Notes under the pieces: generated by a model
What the model was told of the DNA's origin: nothing
Seen by the model: only the letters and a program-made list of their open reading frames with translations
Databases searched by the model: none
NCBI RefSeq assembly: GCF_001083785.1
Contig: NZ_LAVL01000069.1
Coordinates: forward strand, 1 to 41,150
Length of the DNA: 41,150 nt
Direction of reading: 5' to 3'
Source of the DNA: Nonomuraea sp. SBT364
GTDB taxonomy: Bacteria > Actinomycetota > Actinomycetes > Streptosporangiales > Streptosporangiaceae
Translations under genes and position numbers: made by a program
Shown here: piece after piece, positions 23,793 to 31,341 of the stretch
Position numbering within the stretch: position 1 is the stretch's first letter
How the letters are laid out: each line of letters starts with the position of its first letter

Positions 23793-24757
23793 GAAAGTCC
23801 CTCCACAATGTCGATGAGATCCTGGCCTGCCAGTTCGGGCAGGCAGCAGCCCGCGAGCCTGCGGGCCGGTGCGGTCCACCCCTCCGGGATCGCACCGTAC
23901 CCTCCGCAGGCCCCGGTGAGCGCGCCGGTCAGCGCCGGCGCGGAGTCGGCGAGCGCGGCCAGGCAGGCCGCCGCCGGCACGGCCCGGCCGAGCGCCCCCT
24001 GGGCCGCCTCGGTCAGGGCCAGCGCCACGGGCACCGTCTGCGCGGCGCCCACCCCGTAGCTGTAGACGTGGTCGAGCAGCGCGGCGTCGAGCGCCGGCAC
24101 CGCCGCGAACGGGTCGCCCGCGGCGCGGGCGGCCTCCAGCGCCACGCGGGCGTTGTGCCCGATGGCGGTGTCGCCCGGCAGGACGTCCAGCGCGGCCCGC
24201 ACGGCCTTGGCCGCCGAGCCCGTCGCCACCGCCTCGGCCACGGCCGCCGCCATGGCGAGCGCGCCGAGGACGCCGTCGCCGGCGTTCGTCACCCGGGCGT
24301 CCTCGCCGGGGTCGCGGCCGAGCGCGCCGAAGGCGACCGCCCGGACGGCGGCCGCGTCGTCGAAGTGGTGCGGGTTGTCGTGGCCGCTGGCGGGCGGTTC
24401 GACGCCCCTGGCCAGGTTGTCCAGCGCGGTCGCCACGGACACGCGCGCCCGGATGTCGTCACGGCCGGCCAGCGCGCGGAACGCCTCCGCCCTGGGCCGG
24501 GCGGCGGTGAGCGCCGTCCAGGCGAGCCATTCGGCGTCGTCGGACGGGCCCATGGCCAGCGGCGCGATCGGCTGGTTGAGCGCGAACGGCACCGGCAGCG
24601 TCGTGACCTTGTGCTCCTCGGCGAACGCGTCGAGCTCGCGGTGCAGGCGCCGGCTCCACGGCGCGTGCAGCGCCGCCCGGTGCCTGGTCGCGGGCCAGCC
24701 CGCGGCGTCGCCCACGGCGAGCCCGACGAAGGCCCCCGTGATCCTGTCCCCCGACAT
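23789..24757 (-). CDS. ADP-ribosylglycohydrolase family protein 2 (divergent, metal sites degraded)
   Basis: The 322-residue protein keeps the ARH fold landmarks (DRITGAFVGLAVGDAAGWPA at the start, NAGDGVLGALAMAAAVAEAV in the middle) but its active site is altered. The first metal motif reads GPSDDAEWLAW (72-76 for SDDAE), with one Thr replaced and another changed to Ala. The second, normally GRDADTxGA, reads ADSAPALTGALTGAC (from about 270), so both C-terminal aspartates are missing. It may be a binding or regulatory partner of the intact ARH proteins beside it, or use a changed mechanism. ATG 24757 has AGGA close upstream. It starts 5 bases after the preceding gene and its TGA overlaps the next ATG. 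Confidence 0.85.
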   Translation of the reverse strand: MSGDRITGAFVGLAVGDAAGWPATRHRAALHAPWSRRLHRELDAFAEEHKVTTLPVPFALNQPIAPLAMGPSDDAEWLAWTALTAARPRAEAFRALAGRDDIRARVSVATALDNLARGVEPPASGHDNPHHFDDAAAVRAVAFGALGRDPGEDARVTNAGDGVLGALAMAAAVAEAVATGSAAKAVRAALDVLPGDTAIGHNARVALEAARAAGDPFAAVPALDAALLDHVYSYGVGAAQTVPVALALTEAAQGALGRAVPAAACLAALADSAPALTGALTGACGGYGAIPEGWTAPARRLAGCCLPELAGQDLIDIVEGLS

Positions 24758-24762
24758 CGTCC

Positions 24763-25758
24763 TCAGCGTCCTCTCGCGTCTGCCAGTTCGTCCGCGGTGT
24801 CCAGCACGTGCTTCCCGGCGACGACGGGCAGGCACTTGCCGGTCACCGGGCCGATGCGGGCCGCCCATCGGGCGGGCACGCCGCTCTCTCCCGAGGTCGC
24901 GCCCGCGACGGCGCCGGCGATGGCGCCGATGGTGTCGGCGTCGCGGCCGAGGCTCACCCCGAACGTCACCGACGCCTCCACGTCGCCGTCACCGGCCAGA
25001 TAGGCGGCCAGCGCCAGCGCCACGGCCTCCGGCGCCACGTCGGTCCACGGGTAGTGCCGTACGACGACGGCCTCGTGCAGCGCCTCGACCAGCGGCCCGT
25101 CCCCAGCACCGTCCCCAGCACCGTCCCCGGCGCCGGACCGTTCCAGCGCCGCGCGGGCGCGGGTGATCGCGCGGGCCGTCCACGAGTCGGCGGGCACCAC
25201 CGCGAGCGCGGCGTCCACCACGTCGCGCGGCGCGGCGCCGCCCATGGCGGCGGCGACCGCCCCGGCGACCGCGCGGCCGCCGAGTATGCCTTCACCCGAC
25301 TGGCTGACCAGGCCGTCCTGCTCCACCAGCCGGGCCGCCTCCGCCGGGTCGCCGGGGCAGAACACCCCGTAAGGCGCGGCCCGCATGGCCAGCCCGTCGG
25401 ACCAGCCGTGCTGGTGGACCATGCCGGTCAGCGGCGGCTCCAGCCCCCGGCGCAGCGCCTCGATGGTGCCGAGCTCGGAGAACCCGGCGCCGCGCATCGG
25501 ACCGGTCACCAGCGGGATGATCCGCTCCCGGTAGGCGGCGGCCACGTCGGCCGGGGTCAGGTCGTGCCCGTGCGCCACCAGCAGCGAGGCCGCGAAGATG
25601 GCGTACTCGGTGTCGTCGGTGCCGCCGCCCTCGATCTCGGTGAGCCGCCCCCAGCGGCGGCGGATCTCGGCGGGGGTCAGGTTCTCGGCGGGCGCCCCGA
25701 GGGCGTCGCCGGCCGCGAGGCCGAGCAGACACCCCCGGGCCCTGTCGCGATACGTCAC
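24763..25758 (-). CDS. ADP-ribosylglycohydrolase family protein 1
   Basis: The 331-residue protein has all family hallmarks: RARGCLLGLAAGDALGAPAE at the N-terminus, the first metal motif GGGTDDTEYAIFA (47-50 for TDDT) and the second GVSLGRDADTIGAIAGAVAG (271-276 for GRDADT). It should be an active two-metal ribosyl hydrolase. A short repeat of Ala-Gly-Asp-Gly, encoded by a 12-base unit at about 25098-25134, lies in a surface loop. GTG 25758 overlaps the stop of the binding-protein gene (GTGA), coupling catabolism directly to transport. This tight link is the best clue that the substrate arrives through the ABC importer encoded just before it. Confidence 0.92.
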   Translation of the reverse strand: MTYRDRARGCLLGLAAGDALGAPAENLTPAEIRRRWGRLTEIEGGGTDDTEYAIFAASLLVAHGHDLTPADVAAAYRERIIPLVTGPMRGAGFSELGTIEALRRGLEPPLTGMVHQHGWSDGLAMRAAPYGVFCPGDPAEAARLVEQDGLVSQSGEGILGGRAVAGAVAAAMGGAAPRDVVDAALAVVPADSWTARAITRARAALERSGAGDGAGDGAGDGPLVEALHEAVVVRHYPWTDVAPEAVALALAAYLAGDGDVEASVTFGVSLGRDADTIGAIAGAVAGATSGESGVPARWAARIGPVTGKCLPVVAGKHVLDTADELADARGR

Positions 25759-27065
25759 CGCTGGTACCGCTCCAGCACCTCGTTGCCCTCCTCGACGAGC
25801 CGCTTGCCCGCCTCGTCCAGGCTGATCTTGTTGGCGAAGAACTCCTGCAGCACCGGCGTGGCCACCTTGCTCTTCCACTCGTCGAACCCGTTCACCTTGA
25901 GGAACGGCGCCACGACGAGGCTCTTGGCGGTGCCGGTGGCCACGTCCCAGCCGTTCTCCTCGGTGGTGATGGCCGGGTCGGCGGCGGCCTTCTGCGAGGT
26001 CGGCAGCAGCCAGTCGCCCTTGGCGAGCTTGGCCTGGTTGGGGCCGTTGAGGAAGAACGCCATGAACTTCATGGCCTCCTCCGGGTGCTCGCTGTCGGCG
26101 GCGACGGACAGCGTCTGGGAGACCGCGCCCTGCTCGGTGGTGGTGCCCTTGAGCGGCGGCAGCGTCACCCACTCGAATCCGTCCGGCGCCTGCTCGGCGA
26201 CCTGCTGGCGCAGGTAGACGCCGACGGGCAGCATCGCGTACTTGTCGGCGAAGAAGCCGGGCAGCGGGTCGGCGGTGCCCATGCCGAGCGCCGAGGTGTC
26301 GGCCGTCTTGTCCTTGTAGAGCTGGTCGTGGATGCGCTGCAGGACTTCCTTCTCCTCGGCGCCGACCTTGACGGTGGTCTTGCCGTCGGCGCCGGTCTGG
26401 AAGAAGGTGCCGCCGAAGTTGAGCGCCAGGTTGAGCGTCTTGTTGACCGGCGACTTCATCGGCCAGGCGACGCCGTAGGTGTCGCCCTTGGTGAGCTTCT
26501 TGCTGACCTCGGCGAACTCGTCCCACGTCCACGGCTCGTCCGTGGTGGGGATGCGCACCTTGGCCGCGTCCAGGAGCTTCTTGTTGGCGATGATGACCTG
26601 CGACTCCTGCAGGAACGGCACGCCGTAGATCCCCTGGTTGCCCTTGCCGTCGTCGAAGGTGACGGTGTCCCAGGCGGCCTGCGGGATGTCGCTCTTGAGC
26701 TCGGCCGGCAGCTTGTCGGTCAGTTCCAGCAGGTAGCCCTTGGAGGCGAAGCCGGACAGCGCCGGGGAGTCGTCGTGGATGACGTCCGGCGCGTCGCCGC
26801 CCTCGAAGGAGGTGACGAGCTGGTCGTTGACGTTGTCCCAGCTCCCCTGGACGTAGGTGACCTGGATGTTCGGGTTGGCCTTGTTCCACTCGTCGACGAG
26901 CTGCTTGTTGGCCGCGACCGACTCCTTCTGCCAGGCGAGGCTGAGGAAGTCGAGCTTGACCGGCTGGCCCGGCTTCTCGGAGGACCCGCTGTCCCCGCCG
27001 CCACCGCCGCACCCGGCGGCCAGCGCGACGACCGCCGCCGCAGCCAACGCGGATTTGATACGCAT
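25755..27065 (-). CDS. Sugar ABC transporter substrate-binding lipoprotein
   Basis: The 436-residue protein is a family-1 (CUT1-type) extracellular solute-binding protein. It starts with a lipoprotein signal (MRIKSALAAAAVVALAAGC, lipobox LAAGC with the lipidated cysteine at 19) and a glycine/serine linker. The mature part has typical binding-protein landmarks (GDAPDVIHDDSPALSGFASKG, YGVPFLQESQVIIANKKLL, WTWDEFAEVSKKL, MKFMAFFLNGPNQAKLAKG). It should sit on the outer face of the membrane and deliver ligand to the two permeases. ATG 27065 has AGGAGGG five bases upstream, a strong site suited to higher expression than the permeases. It starts 10 bases after the permease stop and overlaps the first ARH gene. 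Confidence 0.93.
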   Translation of the reverse strand: MRIKSALAAAAVVALAAGCGGGGGDSGSSEKPGQPVKLDFLSLAWQKESVAANKQLVDEWNKANPNIQVTYVQGSWDNVNDQLVTSFEGGDAPDVIHDDSPALSGFASKGYLLELTDKLPAELKSDIPQAAWDTVTFDDGKGNQGIYGVPFLQESQVIIANKKLLDAAKVRIPTTDEPWTWDEFAEVSKKLTKGDTYGVAWPMKSPVNKTLNLALNFGGTFFQTGADGKTTVKVGAEEKEVLQRIHDQLYKDKTADTSALGMGTADPLPGFFADKYAMLPVGVYLRQQVAEQAPDGFEWVTLPPLKGTTTEQGAVSQTLSVAADSEHPEEAMKFMAFFLNGPNQAKLAKGDWLLPTSQKAAADPAITTEENGWDVATGTAKSLVVAPFLKVNGFDEWKSKVATPVLQEFFANKISLDEAGKRLVEEGNEVLERYQR

Positions 27066-27075
27066 GTGAGCCCTC

Positions 27076-27894
27076 CTAGCCCTTCACAGCGCCGGCCATC
27101 AGACCTGACCTCAGCCTGCGCTGGATGATTGCGAAAAAGATCAGGCTCGGGATCGTCGCCATGAGCGACGCCGCGGCGAGCGGGCCGAGCCTCGACACGC
27201 CCTCCGGGCCGGTGAACCTCACCAGCGTCAGGGGGAGCGTCATCACGTCCGGGTCCTTCAGGACCACGAGCGCGAACAGGAACTCGTTCCACGAGGAGAT
27301 GAACGAGAACAGCAGGGTCGCCACCACGCCGGGCGCGAGCAGCGGCGCGACGACGCTGATGATCGCCCGCAGGCGGGTCGCGCCGTCGACGGACGCGGCC
27401 TCCTCCAGCTCGCGCGGCACCGACCGCACGTAGCCCTGGAGCATCCACAGCGCGAACGGCAGCGTGAACGTCACGTGCACGACGATGAGCCCCAGCAGGG
27501 TGTTCACCAGGTCGAGCTGCCGCAGCACCATGAACAGCGGAATGATGATCAGGATGAACGGGAAGACCTGGCTGACCAGGACCCAGCCGAGCGCCACGCG
27601 CTTGAGCACGCCCTGGTAGCGGGCCAGCGCGTAGGAGGCGGGCAGCGCCACGGCCACCGTCAGCGCCGAGCTGGCCAGCGCCACGATCAGGCTGCGCAGC
27701 CCGGCCCCGATCAGGTCCTGCTCGCCGAACGCGTCGGAGAAGTTGGCCAGGGTCGGGTCCGCCGGGATCCACGTGGGGTCGAGGCCGGCCATCTCCTGCG
27801 GCGTCTTCAGCGCCGTCGACAGTAGCCACACCAGCGGGAACGCCAGGAACACCATGTACGCCAGCAGCGCGGCGTACTGGGGGATCTTTCTCAT
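27076..27894 (-). CDS. Sugar ABC transporter permease (MalG type)
   Basis: The 272-residue protein has six membrane segments and the MalG-type layout, beginning with KIPQYAALLAYMVFLAFPLVW and ALKTPQEMAG. The cytoplasmic EAA loop, which contacts the ATPase, reads ELEEAASVDGATRLRAIISV near residue 165. It pairs with the MalF-type permease encoded directly upstream, with an ATGA start/stop overlap. No ATPase gene occurs in this operon; actinomycete CUT1 importers commonly use a shared ATPase such as MsiK encoded elsewhere, which I infer here. Confidence 0.93.
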   Translation of the reverse strand: MRKIPQYAALLAYMVFLAFPLVWLLSTALKTPQEMAGLDPTWIPADPTLANFSDAFGEQDLIGAGLRSLIVALASSALTVAVALPASYALARYQGVLKRVALGWVLVSQVFPFILIIIPLFMVLRQLDLVNTLLGLIVVHVTFTLPFALWMLQGYVRSVPRELEEAASVDGATRLRAIISVVAPLLAPGVVATLLFSFISSWNEFLFALVVLKDPDVMTLPLTLVRFTGPEGVSRLGPLAAASLMATIPSLIFFAIIQRRLRSGLMAGAVKG

Positions 27895-28802
27895 GACGCC
27901 TCCCTCAGTTGCCGCCACAGATAGACGCCGAGCAGGGCCAGCACCACGATCACGATGCTGACGCCGAGCGCGGCCGCGTAGCCGAAGAAGCCGTAGCGGA
28001 ACGCCTCCTCGTAGGCGAACAGCATCGGCAGCCGCGTCTGCCCGCCGGGCCCGCCCTGCGTGAGCACGTAGACCAGGCTGAACTGGTTGACGTTCCACAC
28101 GAAGTCGAGCGAGGTGATGGTGACGATGATCGGGCGCAGCTGGGGCAGCGTGATGCTCCAGAACTTGCGCCAGGTGCCCGCCCCGTCCATCGCGCCGGCC
28201 TCGTACAGCTCCTTGGGCACGTTCTGCAGGCCGGCCAGCAGCACCACGGTGGTCTGCGGCATGCCGCTCCAGATGCCCATGACGATGATCGCGGGCAGCG
28301 CCCAGGAGAAGTCGGCCAGCCAGTTGATGTCGGTGCCGAGCGTGCTGTTCACGATGCCCGCGTCGGGGTGGTAGACCAGCCGCCACATCAGGCCGATGAC
28401 CACCGGCGGCATCGCCCACGGCACCACGGCCAGCACCCTGGCCAGGCCGCGCAGGAACAGCTTCTGGTTGAGCAGCAGCGCCAGCCCCAGTGAGGCGAGG
28501 AACTGCAGCACCGTCACCGTCACCGACCAGATCAGGCCGATGCGCATCGACGACCAGAAGTCGTCGTCGCCGAGCAGGTCGACGAAGTTGGCCAGGCCCA
28601 CGAAAGTCGTCTCGTGGTTGCGCCCGGCCTCGGCGTCGGTGAACGCCAGCCCGATCCCGTACAGCAGCGGGCCCACGCTGAACAGCACCACCGGCACCAG
28701 CGCCGGCAGCATCAGCACCCACATCTCGCGGTTGTGCCGCGGCCGCTGCCGGCCGCGCGCGTGCCGCGCCGGCGGCGCCGGCTTCGTCGCGGTGGCCGTC
28801 AT
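27891..28802 (-). CDS. Sugar ABC transporter permease (MalF type)
   Basis: The 303-residue protein has a basic cytoplasmic N-terminus, then a first membrane helix (MWVLMLPALVPVVLFSVGPL) and five more. The EAA loop reads ELYEAGAMDGAGTWRKFWSI near residue 200 and matches the MalF-type half of CUT1 importers. ATG 28802 follows a GGAGG-rich stretch and overlaps the LacI stop (ATGA); its own stop overlaps the next permease start in the same way. The two permeases presumably form the heterodimeric channel for the ligand of the lipoprotein encoded downstream. Confidence 0.93.
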   Translation of the reverse strand: MTATATKPAPPARHARGRQRPRHNREMWVLMLPALVPVVLFSVGPLLYGIGLAFTDAEAGRNHETTFVGLANFVDLLGDDDFWSSMRIGLIWSVTVTVLQFLASLGLALLLNQKLFLRGLARVLAVVPWAMPPVVIGLMWRLVYHPDAGIVNSTLGTDINWLADFSWALPAIIVMGIWSGMPQTTVVLLAGLQNVPKELYEAGAMDGAGTWRKFWSITLPQLRPIIVTITSLDFVWNVNQFSLVYVLTQGGPGGQTRLPMLFAYEEAFRYGFFGYAAALGVSIVIVVLALLGVYLWRQLREAS

Positions 28803-29908
28803 GACCTGCCCCCCTCCATCTCGTCAGCTCGTGTACGGCCTGCCGCCCCGGACCGCCGGGTCCGCCCGGCCCGCGGACGCCCCTCCGCCCGGTACGGCGC
28901 GGGCTCCTCCCCCGTCGTCGAGGCGCGTACCGCCAGGCGGGGCGGGACGGTGACCAGGCGGGGCTCGCGGTCGCCGTGCCGCAGCCGGTCGAGCAGCAGC
29001 TCGGCGGCGGCCTTGCCACGCTCGGCCGAGCCCAGGGAGACGCTCGTCAGCGACGGCCAGGAGGCCGCGGCTAGGTCGGTGTCGTCCATGCCCACCACGG
29101 CCACGTCCTGCGGCACCCGCCGGCCGGCGGCGCGCAGCACGTCCAGCGCGCCGAGCGCGATGAGGTCGTTGGCGCACATGAGCGCGTCGACCTCCGGGGC
29201 CCGGCGGAGCAGTTCGGCCACCGCCCGGCCGCCCTCGGCGCGGTAGAAGTCGCCGATCTCGACCAGGCTTTCGTCGTAGGGCAGGCCGAGCGTCTCCAGC
29301 GCCTCACGGTAGGCGGCGCCGCGGGCCGCGCCGGGCACGGTGTCGAGCGGGCCGTTGACCATGCCGATGCGCCGCCGCCCGAGCGCGTGCAGGTGGTCGA
29401 CGGCCAGCTTCACGCCGGTGCGCGAGTCGGCGCGCACGTTGTCGACCGGGGTGCCCTCCGGCACCGACCCGATGATCACGACCGGGGCGCGGGCGCCGCG
29501 CAGCATCTCCAGGTGCTGCTCGGTGACCCGCAGCGGGCTCATGATCAGCCCGTCGACGTAGCGCTCGCCGAGGCTGTGCAGCACGTCGATCTCGTCGGCG
29601 GCCACGGCGTCGGTGGAGTGCAGCACGAGCCGGTAGCCGGCGGCCTTGAGCACCGGCTGGATCTGCCGCAGCATGGCCAGGTAGGCCGGGTTGCCGACGT
29701 CGGCCATGGCGAAGGCGACCTGGTGGGTGCGGCGCGACTTGAGTGAGCGGGCTACGGCGTTGCGCACATATCCCAGCTCGTCGGCGGCGGCCATCACCTT
29801 GCGCACGGTTTCCTGCCTGGTCGGCAGGCCGTTGAGCACCCGCGACACCGAGGCGATGGAGACACCGGCGCGCTCGGCGATCGTGGTGATCGTGGGTCCG
29901 TCGGCCAA
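28799..29908 (-). CDS. LacI-family transcriptional regulator
   Basis: The 369-residue protein has an N-terminal LacI helix-turn-helix (TITTIAERAGVSIASVSRVL, hinge NAVARSLKSRR) and a periplasmic-binding-protein-like sensor domain (VAFAMADVGNPAYLAML, GLIMSPLRVTEQHLEML, VDALMCANDLIALGALDVLR, VVGMDDTDLAAASWPSLTSV). The C-terminal 30 residues are basic and probably disordered. I chose the TTG at 29908 because GAAGGA lies 5-6 bases upstream; the in-frame ATG at 29974 would run translation through the operator. As first gene of the nine-gene operon it should repress its own operon by binding the palindrome at 29951-29962 until a pathway sugar is present. Confidence 0.92.
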   Translation of the reverse strand: MADGPTITTIAERAGVSIASVSRVLNGLPTRQETVRKVMAAADELGYVRNAVARSLKSRRTHQVAFAMADVGNPAYLAMLRQIQPVLKAAGYRLVLHSTDAVAADEIDVLHSLGERYVDGLIMSPLRVTEQHLEMLRGARAPVVIIGSVPEGTPVDNVRADSRTGVKLAVDHLHALGRRRIGMVNGPLDTVPGAARGAAYREALETLGLPYDESLVEIGDFYRAEGGRAVAELLRRAPEVDALMCANDLIALGALDVLRAAGRRVPQDVAVVGMDDTDLAAASWPSLTSVSLGSAERGKAAAELLLDRLRHGDREPRLVTVPPRLAVRASTTGEEPAPYRAEGRPRAGRTRRSGAAGRTRADEMEGGRS

Positions 29909-29926
29909 GGCTGTCCTTCCAAGTTC

Positions 29927-29962
29927 GTAAACGATTTCAGACACATTGCTGTAAACGTTTAC
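29927..29962. promoter_or_regulatory. LacI-type operator pair upstream of the ARH operon
   Basis: GTAAACGTTTAC (29951-29962) is a perfect 12-bp palindrome with the central CG typical of LacI-family operators. A degenerate copy, GTAAACGATTTC (29927-29938), lies 24 bases away centre to centre. Both are 19-54 bases before the TTG start of lacI, overlapping the likely promoter, as expected for autorepression. The AT-rich words stand out strongly against the local GC content. Confidence 0.85.
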
Positions 29963-30055
29963 GGCGTTTGGCACATGAAACAGCCCCGTAACCGCAGGGT
30001 CAAGTCACGATCCCATAACACCAGGTCAGGGGCTTGATTCTCAAATCGGGGGAAG

Positions 30056-30085
30056 CGGGAGAGCTGTCCGCGGTCAGCTCTCCCG
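30056..30085 (-). terminator. Terminator of the MFS gene
   Basis: CGGGAGAGCTG (30056-30066) and CAGCTCTCCCG (30075-30085) form a perfect 11-bp stem with an 8-base loop, about 20 bases after the MFS stop codon. It insulates the MFS gene from the ARH operon. Confidence 0.7.
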
Positions 30086-30106
30086 GAAGGCCCGCATCGG
30101 CGAGCG

Positions 30107-31327
30107 TCAGTCGCGGGCCGCGGCGGGCACCGGCTCGGGGGTGGCCGACAGCTTGGCGAGGGAACGGATGGACGGGGCGCCGGTGAAGGCCACGGCGGCC
30201 GACAGCACGGCGGGCACGATCAGGGCGATCGGCAGGGAGGAGGCCTCGGCGACGTACCCGAGCACGGCGGGGCCGACCAGCAGCCCGCTGTAGCCGAAGG
30301 CCGTCACCAAGGACAGCGCCTTGCCCACGGGCCCGCCCGCGGCGCCGACCGCGCTGAAGATGACCGGCACGACGGTGGCCAGGCCGACCCCCGCCAGGGC
30401 CCAGCCGGTCCAGGCGCACACGACCGCGAGGGAGCCGGTCACGGGCGCGGCCAGCACGAGCACGTATCCGCAGGTGGCCAGCAGGCCGGCGAGCTGGATG
30501 GTGCGGACGGAGCCGAGCCGCGCCCGGATCGGGTCGCCCAGCAGCCGGATGGTCGTCATGGCGACGGCGAAGACCGTGTAGGCGAGCGGCGCGGCGGCCG
30601 GGTCCGCGTCCAGGACCCAGCGGGCGTGCAGCGCGGCCCAGTCGATGGCGGCGCCCTCGGCCAGGTGCCCGGCGAACGCGGCGACGCCGAGCAGCGCGAT
30701 CAGCCCCCACTTCAGCGGCGACCCGGACCGGGTGGCCTCCTGTTCGGCGGCGTGCCGGGGCGGGTCCGGCAGCAGCAGCCGCGCCGCGGGCAGGTACAGG
30801 AACGGCACCACCACGGCCGCCGCGACGAGCAGCGTCTGGGCGTCCAGCCCGGTCTGCAGGGCGAGGGCGGTGATCGCGCCTCCGGCCGCCCCGCCGAGGC
30901 TCCAGGTGCCGTGGAACGCCGAGATGATCGGCCGTGCGTAAAGCCGCTCCACCTCGACCGAGTGGGCGTTCATGGCCACCTCGGTGACGCCCAGCCCCAT
31001 GCCGAACAGCACCGCCAGCGCCGCCAGCGCCGGGTAGCTCGGCGCGAGCGCCGGCCCGAGCAGCACCAGCGCCGACACCGGCCCGGCGAACCAGCTCACC
31101 GCCCGGCTCGACCACTTGTCCACCAGCGGCCCGGCCACGAGCATCGACACCAGCGCGCCGCCCGAGATCAGCAGGAGCACGCTGCCGAGCCTGGCCGGGC
31201 CGAGCTCCAGCCGGTCGTTCAGGGACGGCAGCCCCGCGGCCCACAGGCCCATGACCAATCCCGCCAGGAAGAAGAACCCGAACACCCCGATACGGGCACG
31301 TCGTGCGTCATCGTGTCTTTTGTTCAC
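30107..31327 (-). CDS. MFS transporter (YbjJ-like)
   Basis: The 406-residue protein has twelve predicted membrane helices and resembles the YbjJ/fucose-permease-like branch of the major facilitator superfamily: IGVFGFFFLAGLVMGLWAAG, LPSLNDRLELGPARLGSVLL, the conserved GVTEVAMNAHSVEVERLYAR segment and SAFHGTWSLGGAAGGAI. Such proteins are proton-coupled carriers or exporters of sugars or sugar-like compounds; the substrate is not known. The GTG at 31327 lies six bases after a TATGCT -10 box, so the mRNA is probably leaderless. It is divergent from a ROK regulator with overlapping -10 elements, and that regulator is its likely controller. Confidence 0.88.
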   Translation of the reverse strand: MNKRHDDARRARIGVFGFFFLAGLVMGLWAAGLPSLNDRLELGPARLGSVLLLISGGALVSMLVAGPLVDKWSSRAVSWFAGPVSALVLLGPALAPSYPALAALAVLFGMGLGVTEVAMNAHSVEVERLYARPIISAFHGTWSLGGAAGGAITALALQTGLDAQTLLVAAAVVVPFLYLPAARLLLPDPPRHAAEQEATRSGSPLKWGLIALLGVAAFAGHLAEGAAIDWAALHARWVLDADPAAAPLAYTVFAVAMTTIRLLGDPIRARLGSVRTIQLAGLLATCGYVLVLAAPVTGSLAVVCAWTGWALAGVGLATVVPVIFSAVGAAGGPVGKALSLVTAFGYSGLLVGPAVLGYVAEASSLPIALIVPAVLSAAVAFTGAPSIRSLAKLSATPEPVPAAARD

Positions 31328-31333
31328 GTCTAG

Positions 31334-31341
31334 AGCATAAT
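31334..31341. promoter_or_regulatory. Overlapping divergent -10 boxes (MFS and ROK genes)
   Basis: The eight bases AGCATAAT hold TATGCT on the minus strand (31334-31339, six bases before the MFS GTG) and CATAAT on the plus strand (31336-31341). RNA polymerase could not bind both at once, so the two genes should compete for transcription. -35 elements are weak (TTCCCA for the minus strand). Confidence 0.5.

Noticed and set aside
25098..25134. Short 12-base repeats resembling a CRISPR-like array
   Set aside because: They are adjacent in-frame codon repeats (Ala-Gly-Asp-Gly) inside the first ARH gene, with no spacers.
24763..27012. 749-codon minus-strand frame joining ARH protein 1 to an upstream extension
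   Set aside because: The upstream part is an out-of-frame reading of the binding-protein gene. The true ARH start is GTG 25758, overlapping the binding-protein stop.
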